A stretch of DNA of 64,000 nt from Varanus komodoensis (GCF_004798865.1 NW_025336346.1:10176572-10240571), one strand, 5' to 3'; shown: positions 38,500-49,634, numbered from the stretch's first letter. The notes: generated by a model from the sequence alone, not told the origin. Numbers and translations are program-made.

Positions 38500-39815
38500 A
38501 CAGTATTACCTTTTTATTTGTTTAATTTTAGACTTATTCAGTGAAGCAGCCGAAAGGCCTCTAAGTGGATTACAATCCATAAAACATAACAATAAAATCA
38601 GAAACTAATATGCAAAAACAATAACACAAAACCGTGCACAGCTGAGGGTACATTAATTTAAAACTATTCATACCAACATACCAACAAAGGCTTAAAATTA
38701 TCCAAATAAAATGAATTATTAAAATACTTAGAGAAATAAAATATTCTTGCATGGCGCCAAAAAAGAGTGTAGCAAAGGTGCCAGGCAAACTGCTTTTGGG
38801 AGGCTGTTCCACAAGTGGAGCACAACATCCACCTTAACTCCTTGGAAGATGACTCGTTCAGAAGGGCCTCCAAAACAGACCTTAGAGCAGGGGTCTCAAA
38901 CTCAACTTACCTGGGGGCCGCTGGAAGTAGAGTCTGGGTGAGGCTGGGCCGCATCAAGTATCCCACCACCGTGGTGGTGGTGGGCCGCTCATCCCGCGTC
39001 GCTCCCGGAGGCCGGCCTGGGCGCCGCCGGCACTTTGAAGGCCGCAGGGCCCCTCCCCCGTGCCCTGCCCGGCAATTGGCCCGTGGGCCGCAAGTTTGAG
39101 ACCCCTGCCTTAGAGGGTGGGTAGGTACATGTGGGAACAGGCGGTCCCTCAGGTACCCTAGTCCCAAAGTGTTTAGGGTTTTATATGTTAAAAGAAGCAC
39201 CCTGAATTGGGTCCGGACCTCAACTGGTAACTAATCAAGATGGTAAAGTATTGATGTCACATGGGCACACAATCCTGCTTGTACCAGCAGCCGTGCCACC
39301 CTGTCCTGTACCAGTTGAAGCTTCCAGACTGTCTTCAATGGCAGCCCCACATAGAGTGCATTACAACAGTTCAGCTGAGAGGTTACCAGAGCATGGGTAA
39401 CTGTGGCTAGGCTCTGCCTTTCCAGCTAGGGCCATGGATGATAAATCAATTGCAGCTGAAAGAAGGTGCTCCTGGCTACTGAATCTACCTGAGACTCAAG
39501 TGATAGTTTTGGATCCAGGAGCACCTCCAAGCTATGAACCCTGCCCTTCAGGGGGAGTGTGACCCCATCCAGGACTGGTAGAATGCCCACCCTCTGGGCA
39601 AATGGACACAGCACCTCCATCTCATCAGGATTAAGCTTCAATTTACTGGCCTTCATCCAGTCCATTACTGAGGTCAGGCAGTGATTCAGAACAAGAACTG
39701 CTTCATCTGGGTTACACGAAAAGGAGATGTAAAGGTGGGTGGCATCAGCATTTTGATGACACCTCAGCCCCCACTCCAAACGACCCCTCCCAGCAGTTTC
39801 ATGTATATGTTGGAC
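38500..39815 (-). mobile_element. L2-type LINE 3' part, split by a hAT-type insertion
   Basis: Minus-strand L2 from the reverse transcriptase region to the 3' UTR. The frame at 39426-39779 shows LYISFSCNPDEAVLVLNHCL, KASKLKLNPDEMEVL and LLDPKLSLESQVDSVAR, the standard end of the L2 polymerase domain. Downstream pieces continue at 39120-39420 (TYKTLNTLGLGYLRDRLFPH, 'CATAGAGTGCATTACAACAG') and in the 3' UTR at 38500-38880. It is 5'-truncated and carries stops. The hAT-type element at 38888-39107 lies exactly inside it and is therefore younger. Confidence 0.85.
38888..39107. mobile_element. hAT-type non-autonomous element with intact 8-bp target duplication
   Basis: 220 bp with 15-bp perfect terminal inverted repeats: left CAGGGGTCTCAAACT, right AGTTTGAGACCCCTG. 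Flanked on both sides by the 8-bp duplication CCTTAGAG (38880-38887 and 39108-39115). Eight-bp duplications and CAGGGG ends define the hAT superfamily. The inside is very GC-rich (rich in CpG and GGCC) and holds a short palindrome CCACCACCGTGGTGGTGG near 38964. It has no coding capacity. Removing it with one copy of the duplication restores the L2. Confidence 0.92.
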
Positions 39816-39916
39816 TTACTTTCCACTTCACTTCTGATTGCTCAAGAAAGGCAGCAGTAAATGCTCTTGCCAATGCCCCAGTCTTCCATTCCCCAGGCTG
39901 TTTATAACCTATATGG

Positions 39917-40053
39917 CAGCCTTCCCTGACCTTGTGCCTTCCAGACACATTTGGACTGCAACACCCAGAATTCCCAGACAAAGGCCCTGCCAGATGGGAA
40001 TACTGAGAGTTGTGGTTCAAATGCTTCTGAAGGCCACCAAGGCAGGGAAGCTG
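39917..40053. mobile_element. Palindromic MITE (CAGCCTTCCC termini)
   Basis: Left CAGCCTTCCCTGACCTTGTG; right arm, reverse complemented, CAGCTTCCCTGCCTTGGTGG. The inner arms 'TTTGGACTGCAACACCCAGA' and 'TACTGAGAGTTGTGGTTCAA' pair imperfectly. Same family as 32131-32250. No target duplication survives. Confidence 0.7.
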
Positions 40054-41574
40054 CTGTAAGGGATCAAGTGCCCCACCAAAGAAAATGCTGTTTAGATGAC
40101 TGAATTTTTTTATTTGACAAACAAGCAAGAAAATGGAGAACAGTAAGAAAGAGTTGGAAACCAGATGTAGAACCTTGGCAAGAACATTGTATAAGCATTG
40201 AATTCTATAGTCTTGAAGGCATTTGTAGGAGTCTGCCACATCCTGCCTCTTGGCTTGGCAGTACAGATGACCTGGAGTTCCCCAAGTGAACGATCACAGA
40301 GAAGGAGCCTTTATCAAGGGACCATACAGCAGGTCTATTTTCCATCTTATTATTCATTAGTAGCAATCAAGGGTTACCAACTGCAAGCACAATAATTAGG
40401 AAACCACAATAGTCTCAAAGTTGTAATTACTGTTTTCAATCAATTATCCCCAGAAAGGAATTCACAAAAGTAGCAAGTATCCCCAACAAGGAATTCCTAG
40501 CAGGGAATCCAAGCAAGGAATGTAAGGAAATGCAGATTTGTCATTTAAATACATACATATTTCAATCCAAAAAGAAACAAATAAGCAAAAACAACAAAGT
40601 TAGTGTCAGATATGCTTAGGAGAAAAGAACTTAAATTCTGTTCAAATAGCTAGGCGATTGTCAGCATAACATGAAAACTCAATGGGCTGCTAAAATTTTA
40701 TTAGTATGCCAAGAGTTTTTAGTACTTTTTTCCCTTAAATGAAAGCAATGTAGGAGCTGTTATTATTTTCAAAATGCAATAGAAGCTCCTAAGGAAGCAG
40801 CCTAATGGCTGCTAGACACTGTCCTGAAACCATAGGATAGGACCCAACTCCAACTCCAAGAACGCATTCCTAGGTCAAGGCTTAGACTTCAAGCAGTGAG
40901 CCACGTCTCTCTGCCACCGCAGCCAGCACGGTTCTGTGACTTTAGAGCCAGTGCGGGGTGGACATTCCGAGGGATAAGGAGGGGAGGAGTAAAGCTCCCC
41001 TGGGAGATGAGGAATCTTGCTGGTGCCTCAGGCCCATGCCCTCAAGAGCGGGGACAAGAGACATGGCAAAATTGGCTGTCTTTCGCAGGGCAGGAGAAGA
41101 GTGAAGGCAATCCTTAGCTCTGTGCTCCTCCCACTCTTGATGGAGAATCCTCCAAGTTCGGAGAGTTACACTTAAGCTGGATGGTACTCTAAATAACGTA
41201 ATATGTCAATTACATTAAGTGTGATTTATTTTTTCTTTCACTGTTTTAGATCAAACACTTGTGGTATATTGGGATAAAACATTAACACAAAGTAAATTTT
41301 TGCCATTGCTGTTTAACAAATACAAGCTAAACAAACACTGAACTTTAATGCTGTTTAAACAAACACAAACAAGTTAAAGAACATTTATTCTCTGGGGGGG
41401 GGGTCAATAAAATTTCTGATATAAACTGAATGTTTTCCAGCACACATTATCATATCAACCCAATTTGCATAGAAAACGTTCAAGAAAATGTTTCAAAGGA
41501 CCCTCACCACTACACTCTTCTTCGTGATTGCATAAGGCCTTTCCATTAATGAAGGGGCATGGAAAATAGCCTTC
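40054..41574. other. No recognised gene
   Basis: Unique stretch. A G10 run lies at 41394-41403. 40.85-41.15 kb is somewhat GC-richer than its surroundings, with a frame at 40896-41117 that has no recognisable domain. Confidence 0.35.
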
Positions 41575-42290
41575 CGTGAAGATCTTTAGGCACAGGGAGG
41601 CTGAAATGAAATGGGCAGGCCTCCTTCAAGTATTCAGCTCCCAAACCACACAAGTCTTTCAGAGCACCTTGAATTGGTCTTGGAAGCAGAAAAAAATGAT
41701 CAGAAGTGATGCAATGTTGATTCTGTTCAGCTGTACCTATTAAAATGTTAATAGTCACATTTTGCTTTCAGTCCTTTTCCAAGGACAATCAAATACCACA
41801 TATTACATGAAATAAATCAGACAGTTACTAAAGCATGCATCACCAAGCCAAGGAACATCCATAGCTGGCAGCAAACTAGCTGAAGCCAATAAAAGGTACT
41901 TCAAGCCATGTGAAGCCACCTGAGACTCAAGTGAAAAGGTAGATCGAGGAATACCCTGCAGTATATCTGCTCTTTCACATAAAGTCCAGAATAAATTGCA
42001 CACATATTTCTAGGAAACAAGAAATGACTACCCAGAGTGACTAGCTTGTTAGAATTCAGCACGGGGTTACTGGCCCTCATCCAAGCCATTACTCAATTCC
42101 ATCATGACAGAAACCAGTTCAAAACCTGCACAGATCCCCTGACTCGGAGGCCAGAGAAAAATGGACCTAGCGGGACACTTCATTGCAAAACCCTCTGAAA
42201 AGCTCATTCAGCAGCTTCATATTCATGGCCAAAAGCATGGAAGAAAGTGGAACCTTAAGGGAACCCCTCTAGAAACTAATGCTACTTTCT
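41575..42290 (-). mobile_element. L2-type LINE fragment (old)
   Basis: Minus-strand residues FSLESQVASHGLKYLL (L2 usually LSLESQVASVARAAF) and the reverse-read blocks 'CCTTGAATTGGTCTTGGAAG', 'TTACTGGCCCTCATCCAAGC' and 'GCAGCTTCATATTCATGGCC' follow the order of the L2 polymerase end. Many gaps; clearly older than the copies at 38.5 and 60.9 kb. Confidence 0.65.
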
Positions 42291-43984
42291 GGAAGTGAAC
42301 CTACTATGGGCCCCAAATAAAATGTGTACGAGAACCGATACGACTCTGCTCTCACTCTTCCCCCACATTACACACACAGCAGTTTGCAGGCTGTCGGCTC
42401 TGATTCACACCAAAGTTACACAAATAATAGAGGAAAGGGAAAACTTTGCAGGTCCAAGGCCTGCTATCATACTTAATTACATGTAAACAGTGTATGTTGC
42501 ATAGTACGAGGTTCATGTATTTGAAAGTGTAATTCTGTGTGGCGCAATAAAACTTATCTTTTAACCGTCTGGGGAAGTATTATGGTGACCACATTCTTTT
42601 GGTCTAAGATCTATTTTTACTATGAAAAGAGCTGATTAGACACAAGTTACCTTTTTATTAAAAACAATAGGGTATGCTGAAATTCTTGCATAACCCAAAC
42701 GCTATTACCATTTTATCTGAAACCAAGAAAAGTTGGCATGTTGAGACTACGGCCTTATTTGTCTCTAAAGTTTGTCACAGTGAGTTACACTGTCAAATTG
42801 TTAAATAGACTGGAAAATGGGGCAACGGTCTCTTTGGTGCCTGGATTTTTTAAAAGGATTTATAATGTAGCTTTGTGCTCATTAGCATAATCACTGGATA
42901 TAATTCCCAATGAAGGGAGAGGGAAGGCTAAATATTCTCCACATATGCTTTGAAAGATGCTCATGAGAGGGTTCAACAGTCTGTAAAGGTGTGGTGTTTC
43001 CAGATACCTAGAGTTTCTGCCCTAACCATACCAGTGGCCCCTTCATACTGCAATTCATGAAAAAGAACGCCTGTCTTTCAGTCTTCTTTGCATTATGTTG
43101 TTCACATTATTGCTAGTACTGTAGCATGCTGCTACTGGTTTAAAAATGCAGCAGTATATCATTTCTCCTGGATTACCCATGTGAAATGGAAAAATAGGTT
43201 TTACACCTTGGGCATAAGAATAGGGCTAAAGCTTCTTATGCACAACATCTGATGAATATTCCTAGAAGTTAATCTGCTTTAGCATGACATCCATTTTTCC
43301 CTGAACTGTTAACTGTTTAACATTTTTTAATAAAACATAAGCAGCTGTCATGAAGTAGTACTATATAAAAATGAATGTCCACTCTGGATGAAGGTTAGTT
43401 TGCAGAGAATAGATTTTTAACACTGCCCTACATTTTGAATAAGAAAACTAGCCACAGGACAGAATACTTAGATATGGATTTTGTTTATAACTACTCTGCT
43501 GCACAACAGCTTTTTCTTAATAGCAACTTCCTTCTTAATACACTTCTTGGGAAAAGCAAGTGATTATTTTAGAACAGTTTATCTGCTCCCTCCCAGCAGA
43601 CAGTAGCAGCAATTGTTCAGCATCTACCAGGCAAATGAGGTAGTTCTATGCTCTTATCTTCTTCCAGATAGGGGCTGGTTTATACAGCAATTATATTTTT
43701 CTTTAATATGGTAGAGATAGTTTGGGTGTGAGGCTCTCTCTCTGTCTCATTTTTGCAATCAAAACAGTCCTCTATTCTTCCTTTAGATTCTTACCCTAGG
43801 GACCATAACTACAGTGGCAACCAGAGCTACAAAGACTTAGAATGGGGAATCAGATGAACAGTAGCAAGCTGGTCAAGGCTTAAATGGGGCACCACACAGA
43901 ATTAAGCCCTCCCCTATTCCCATACCAGTGTATTAGCTGAACAGGCACATGCTCGCGCACACACAAAGAATAACTAGGTTCATA
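42291..43984. other. No recognised gene; conserved-element candidate
   Basis: Repeat-poor, AT-rich sequence just downstream of the first VGLL4 coding exon. The piece 42820-42930 (with GCTCATTAGCATAATCACTG) has the look of non-coding regulatory DNA with homeodomain- and POU-type words, but this is an impression, not a measurement. Confidence 0.3.
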
Positions 43985-44260
43985 CTACATGGAAACAAAT
44001 TACACATTTAATTAACTAAAAGGAATGTTGATGCTGAGTGGATTCACCAATTGTCATGGCTTACCATACATCCTTCAAGCCATGACAAGCTGCAGCATCC
44101 ATAGAAGGCAACCTGAATACTTAAGTCATAATTACAGCTTGCTGCTTGAACCCACGGACTGTGGGTTAAGCAAGGGTTAAACAACCTTCATAGAATCTAG
44201 GACCTGTTTATCCCTCACATAGCCCACAGTCCACCAGGTTCAGGCAACACAACAAGTCAA
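43985..44260. mobile_element. Possible palindromic MITE (AACCCAC type)
   Basis: Contains 'GATTCACCAATTGTCATGGC', 'CAAGCCATGACAAGCTGC', 'CCCACGGACTGTGGGTTAAG' and 'AAGGGTTAAACAACC', the vocabulary of the palindromic element at 56249-56432 and 47190-47400. Arms are decayed. Confidence 0.4.
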
Positions 44261-45020
44261 TCTCAACATGAATATCAAAAATATTCAACACATACTACAA
44301 ACTCCCTTCACTTAAATAATCCACATTGAGTTGCTTGACTGCTTGAATAGGCCCACTGGCCTACGTACACTGCATACTGAAAATGCAATTTAACTAACTA
44401 CTTACACAAGAAACAAAAAGTTGCAGTATGAGGAATCCATAAATGCAGTTTTTGAAGTTAACTATAAAACGTTTCCATGAAAAGACAAAGCAGAACACAA
44501 GGCAAAGCCAACCAGAGATGAATTACATAATCGATCTAGCGAAATCAGTACCTCCCCATGTATAGTCATAAATGTATTCAGAACTTATTAAGCTGAATAA
44601 TAAGCAAACCAAACATTTATTATTTAATATTTGTAGAGACCTAGGCAAAATGCTGTTACAGTTGCTTCATTTAAACTGTCCAATGTTTTATATTATTACA
44701 TTCTCATGTACAAGTTTAAGAATTTAGAGGAAGGCAATTTCCCTCAAACATGCCTTTTATCAGAATTTCCACAGTGATTTCTCTCTCTTCCTTCCCCTGG
44801 CCCTCCATATATGAGAAACTAATCAAATTTTGAATTTATTTTGAAATACATTTATTTTACACCATTCCCACCAAACCTTTTCTTAAAGGACATCCTTTCA
44901 GTTACATATTTTATATATGAGCTGCCAGATTTTATATATGAACCTAGGTCAAAAAGGAAACCACAGTTTCTGTTATACCAAGATTCAGAATGAAGACATA
45001 GGTCCAAGCTTTGGACTTAC

Positions 45021-45084
45021 GTTTTTCATCATCAGCATGCACTAGAGATGCTGCTCTTGACAAAACATCCAATGGAGTCTCCAT
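45021..45084 (-). CDS. VGLL4: VGLL4, first coding exon (partial gene)
   Basis: The minus strand encodes METPLDVLSRAASLVHADD followed by E-K and the first base of the next codon. This is the N-terminus of transcription cofactor vestigial-like 4 as I know it from mammals; the next residues would be R-E-A-A-L. The exon is 45021-45097: acceptor TTTTTTCAG, a 13-base leader, an ATG at 45084 in good context (GGAATGG), then a phase-1 donor (AAAAAC|GTAAGT). VGLL4 is a nuclear protein that binds TEAD factors through two TDU motifs near its C-terminus and opposes YAP/TAZ. None of that part is in this window, so the following exons lie more than 45 kb downstream, beyond the left edge. Exon length, phase and splice sites look intact, so the gene appears functional. 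The leader has no stop in frame, so a longer N-terminus is possible (see 48281-48330). Confidence 0.93.
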
Positions 45085-45097
45085 TCCTGGCAGGATC
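45085..45097 (-). other. VGLL4: 5' leader part of the VGLL4 exon
   Basis: Thirteen bases (GATCCTGCCAGGA) between the acceptor AG at 45098-45099 and the ATG. Non-coding if the METPL start is used. Read in phase with a two-base carry-over, it gives I-L-P-G directly before METPL. Confidence 0.85.
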
Positions 45098-47189
45098 CTG
45101 AAAAAATATAAGCATTCTATTACTTTCTGAATCAAAAACGCAGGACAAACTATGCCCCTTTCATTAAAATACCAGCAAGCAGTAGTGATACACTTGTTTC
45201 TTCCCAGTCATGAGTTCTCATTCAAGTCTCTCTGCTTGACTTCTGACAGTCCTCTATTTCTTCCAGATCCAGAGCTACCCCGTTCACCAGAGTCCTTCAG
45301 CCCTTAGAAGAGGCTTTTCTAAGTGCTTGGGAACGACTACCAGGAACAGGAAAAAGCAGAAAAGTCATCTTTCCCCAACCTTCCCATCACTGGTAGGGAT
45401 CAAGAATATTCAAATAGAAAGTGTTAAATAGAACAATTGATTTCATATCTTGAACCTATTTATGACTTAGTTATAAGAAATTATTTGAAGTATAATGCTC
45501 AGCGAAGCAGTTTCCTCCTTGTAATCACCAATGCCAGTAGCTATATGAAAAGACAGTTACATGAAATTTAGCTGAGGGAATGCTTCCATGCTCCGACTGT
45601 TGTTGCTACTCTGCCCATCTGATTATTTTTTTATTACACTGAACAGATTAGAAAATCAAGGGAACGCATTTGCTGTACAACTGAATTCCAGGAGCACTTA
45701 TGTGCATAGCAAGCCAATGTACAGATAAAATTTAATTTACAATCCAAACACAGAGCTGGAAAACTTTCTTGTGTTTAAAAATTTGACAGTGGTACCTACG
45801 AATATGCTTCCAGTGCTGCAAGGAGTACAAAAGTCACTCTCCCTAAACATCTTCTCAAAATACAAAGAGGGCTGTTACAGTAAACATGGTACAAAGAAGA
45901 GTATTTCCAGGTCCTAACAAAGTTGCCCCGACTCTAGCAATTTTATACTCAAGCTGTCAAATCTCTGTGGCTACTACCATCTATCTCATGCTCATGGCCT
46001 TTGTAGTTCCACTACTTAGACTCTGGAAGTCTCCTAGCCTCCAGAGATAAATAAATGGGTGACTAACTCAGCTCTAATACAGAGCTTAAAGATTTGGACC
46101 GTTGCTGCTTCTATTTGTCCATGTTTCCATTCCGAATCTCTGCATGGTGATTATGTCAAGTACTTAAAATACAGATGTGTACAAGCTTCAAACCCACACT
46201 GTGGTACCCTAGGATGATACATGTGTTTTCTGTATCAGAGCCAATCAACAGGTGGAGATCTACAACACTGATCCCGCTTCTATATAATAACTTTATGTAG
46301 TTTATAACATATAGAAGATTTATTGGATACATTTCAGATGATGCTCTCTCACCATCTTCCTGCCACATCAATTTGAAAAACAAATACAGAAAATTCCAAA
46401 GACAAAAGTAAGAGGATATTTTATGTTTCTAAAAGCAGGTTTCTTTTGAGGAAAACGGGTTTATAAATGAACTGATTTAAACAATGCTAACTCCCAGAAA
46501 CTTGAACAAGTTCTTTACACATAACAGCATCAAAAGACCCCCAAAATTTCTGAAAGACCAGAAATTTAAACATGATGAAATAAGTTCAACTAAATTCATA
46601 CAGAAAATTCCACTGAAAGTAAAGCTTGTCTTACAAGAGCTTCCTGTCTGGTGTCTCTTACAACCAAACCATGTGCAACTTTAATTGCTTGATTTGCCCT
46701 TGAGAGCATGGCCCAGGCACATGAGAACTATCCCAATGGGAGGGATAGTCTCTCAATGCAGTCCTGACTCTGATTCAGTGCCCTGCATGGATAGTTAGCA
46801 TGAGGCAGAATTAGGAAGCCTTTGGCTCTCTTTTCAACTGGAGAGTTCCCCTCATATAAATTGGAGGCACAAAAGCCAAGTTTAATGAGGCAGCACACAG
46901 GGGAGCTACTCGGGTCCCCATCTATGCTGTCAGATTTTCACAGACAACAAAGACAAATCCAGCACTCAAGGGCAAACCACATGACTGATGCTTGCTTGGC
47001 TTCATGTATATTCCGATTGTGTCAGGCTCCAATATGAATAGAAAGCAATCTCTTAGATAGGCCTAGCTGTGACAGTGGCATTACAGACTGTAAGGCTCCA
47101 TGACTACCAACAATCAAGCAAAGAAAATGAACATTATGCTTTCAGGCAAAAATGGCTCTTCGGGCAAATGTTGTCCCATTCCCCTAGTC
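45098..47189. other. VGLL4 5' intron, no other gene recognised
   Basis: Intron upstream of the coding exon by the model used here. No repeat family that I can name with confidence and no second exon. Sequence is moderately AT-rich. Confidence 0.4.
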
Positions 47190-47400
47190 AAAACAATGAT
47201 GTTTCCTGTCATGTCATTCAAACCTGGCAAGTGTGGGCTTTGAGAGACCATGGATTATGCAAGGGTTATTTAACTCTCACACAACAAGCCCTGACTGGGG
47301 GTTGTATATTCAAAATGGTAGATGCCCTGCACCTTCACAGCAAGTTAAATAACCCACGGTGGGCTGTCATGGTTTACAAACAGCCTTGATGTGTCCCAAT
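47190..47400. mobile_element. Palindromic MITE (AACCCAC type), decayed
   Basis: Left 'GTCATGTCATTCAAACCTGG...AAGTGTGGGCTTTGAG' and right 'AACCCACGGTGGGCTGTCAT...GGTTTACAAACAGCC' carry inverted blocks, with inner 'AAGGGTTATTTAACTC' and 'GTTAAATAACCCACGG'. It belongs with the copy at 56249-56432. Superfamily not settled; hAT-like is likely. Confidence 0.45.
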
Positions 47401-48280
47401 ATGGAGATCTGAATAGGCCCTTCTATTCCTACAAATCTACTAATTATGACTGTTAACTGCAATTGTAACCTATCCTGAATAAATCCTGCTGCACAGATTC
47501 TATTTCAAAACCAGGCCGGTTAGTTGAGTTTTCTTTCCTTAGGACACAGCATTCCATCATGTTGCCAATTCTCCCTGCTGAAGGAATCTGCTGAAAATGT
47601 AAAGAAGTGGCACTAAAAGCAACACTCTTTTCTCCCATTAGATTGTAAGAATTCTGGAATAGCACAAGAATTTGAGCCATGAAAAAATTACATTTCTTAA
47701 CCTCATTTAAAAATGCTACATAGAATTTTCCCAGCCTTGCATTCCTTTCTGGCAGTGAAATTTTTCACATACACCTTGTTGTTTTCGGCCACTGCCCCTC
47801 ACTGACTCTGAGGTGATAATCAGCTTTAAGAAACTTCCAGTAGCACACTGCAATATGACTGGGTCAAGAATTTAAATCAATCTGCAGCACAGCTGTCAAA
47901 AAAAGTGTGTCCATCAGCAATGCAGGATGTAATCAGCATAATGGAGTTAGGACTGGAAAAGCAATTCTCACAGAAACAGTAAATAAATAAACAAGAAAAT
48001 AAAGGAATGGCAATGCATAGTTCAATCTCCTTAGAGGCAGATAGCTAAACATAATCAGAACATTATGTCAAGTATTGCAAAGTCATTTGGTTGACTCTCA
48101 TAGTCAGTAAAAGACAAGGGGGCAGTCAAGCTACAAATCAAATAGCCTAATGAAGTAGCAAAAGCCAGGCAGCACTGGAGTCTGAAAGGGGCCACAAGGG
48201 ATGTGCAGCCCTGTCACCAAAAGGTGCACGAAACCAGAACGGTGAGCAGCTGCCACAAAACTGAACAAATCAGACCTTAC

Positions 48281-48330
48281 TTGTCCATCACGGGAGCCTG
48301 TGGACCATCAGCTTCCTCCAGGGGGCAAGT
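48281..48330 (-). other. VGLL4: Candidate alternative first or internal exon of VGLL4
   Basis: A minus-strand donor (ATGGACAA|GTAAGG) ends at 48281. The bases before it are open and read L-E-E-A-D-G-P-Q-A-P-V-M-D; a TAA lies in frame further upstream. The eight bases from this ATG leave two bases over, which is the phase needed by the acceptor at 45097, so splicing would give MDKILPGMETPLDV. An acceptor-like CTTGCCTTCAG ends at 48331, so it could also be an internal 50-base exon. Not seen in any known transcript that I can recall; this is inference from splice-site form and phase. Confidence 0.35.
48315..48327 (+). promoter_or_regulatory. CTCF-like motif
   Basis: CCTCCAGGGGGCA matches the CTCF core (CCASYAGRKGGCR) with one mismatch. 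It stands at the edge of the CpG island, a common CTCF position. Single-motif evidence only. Confidence 0.35.
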
Positions 48331-49296
48331 CTGAAGGCAAGCTTAGATCTAAGAAATGCGCAGGAGAAAGATGGAAAGAGAAATACTCCTCACTACCCTG
48401 CTTCCTTCGCCCTGGTTCTCATTGTTTTTTGACTAGTTGTTCAGGAAAGACTTCCTCTGCGTGCCACTCAGCGCCCAGCTCGGTGGTGGTGCCCAACCGG
48501 CAATGCAGGGGCAGCGGCAACAGGGTGAGCGCATGAGGCACCTTGCAGGAAGCAGCACAGGATCTGCGAGCGAGCAAGAGCGCATCCCGTGCGGAAGGCT
48601 CTCATCTTCGGAGCGCTGGTTGGATCAACGGGTCAGATGCGGGTCAACTGTAGGTTACTTCTGTGGAACAAATCGGTTGGCTCCATAACGGTTGACCGTG
48701 CTAGAACATTCTGGGCCAACCAGCAAGTGAACACCAGTATCCCCCACACACATGCACACGCACACGCGAGAGCACGAAGAAAACAAACGGGAAAAGAAAG
48801 CTCTTTAGCATTTCCTTTTGCACGCGCATCTGAACATTTTAAACTTACGGAAATATATTCTGGAAATAAGCTATGGAACGCCAAGAGGGCCGTTCTCGGC
48901 TCCCTCCTCGTGGTCAGAGATTCACGGGAACGTTGGGTTCGACTCTGACGCGTCGGCCTGCAAGAACACGCATCCTTGGAACTAACTAAAGGAGCACTCT
49001 GCAAGTCCAGACACAGCACCCCAGTACGCCCAAGGCCCGTGGAGGGTGGTGCGGGCAGGCTTCGGCCACCAGCTGCAAACCTCCTCCCGGGCCGCCCAGC
49101 GTCGTCCGAGCAGCAAACCTGCCCGCGCGGCTCTCAACTGCGCTCCCGCAAAGTTGCAGCGCTGCATTCCCGGCGCCCGCACAAAGCGTGCAACGGGGCG
49201 AAGAGCTTCGCGAGGTCGAGCTGCAGCCTTTCCTTCCCCCTCACTCACCAGTTTGCGCCAGCTCCACGTTGCTGAGTCGCGCTGCCCCCTGCAGAG

Positions 49297-49327
49297 CCGG
49301 GCCGGGCCGGGCCGGGCGGGGGGCGGA
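49297..49327 (+). promoter_or_regulatory. GGGCC repeat, G-quadruplex candidate
   Basis: Five G-runs of three or more spaced by one or two bases (CCGGGCCGGGCCGGGC, then G6) on the plus strand, about 50 bases upstream of the candidate first-exon donor in VGLL4 sense. Confidence 0.6.
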
Positions 49328-49527
49328 GATCAGCGAGCTCCCTGCGGCGACGGTGCTCTGCGTGCCGCTCGCGACTCCGGCGAGCCGAGGTCGGCCGCGC
49401 GGGCTCCAGCCGGGGAGCACCCTGCTTGCTGATTGGTCGAGCGGGCGGCTGGTCCCCAAACAATGCAAGCCTTGCAGAGTCAGCAGTCGCGTTAGGAGCC
49501 GCGCGCCGCCGTGCACTGGCCGAGGGA

Positions 49528-49552
49528 AGAATTCCAAGAATGATGGAATTCT
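49528..49552. promoter_or_regulatory. Perfect short palindrome with STAT-type site
   Basis: AGAATTCCA and TGGAATTCT, perfect inverted arms of 9 bp with a 7-bp spacer. The left arm and spacer include TTCCAAGAA, a consensus STAT (GAS) site. The GGAAT half-sites also resemble TEAD sites with a mismatch. It sits between the CRE and the candidate first-exon donor. Confidence 0.45.
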
Positions 49553-49634
49553 CTTCCTAGCAGGTGGGGAGAGCCCTGCTGGCCCATTGGCTGGGGAGCG
49601 CATGAGATCAGCATATATTAGGATAATAAGCCCC

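Larger units (their letters stand above)
49250..49600 (-). other. VGLL4: Candidate VGLL4 non-coding first exon
   Basis: Minus-strand sequence downstream of the CRE and TATA-like words ends in a near-ideal donor (AAACTG|GTGAGT, last exon base 49249). Splicing to 45097 would give a leader exon in front of METPL. The start is unknown, somewhere between about 49350 and 49600. Confidence 0.5.

Noticed and set aside
1-45020. VGLL4 exons with the TDU motifs or the alternative start MLFMKMDLLNYQ
   Set aside because: Looked for on the minus strand and not found. They probably lie beyond the left edge; a very short exon could have been missed by eye.
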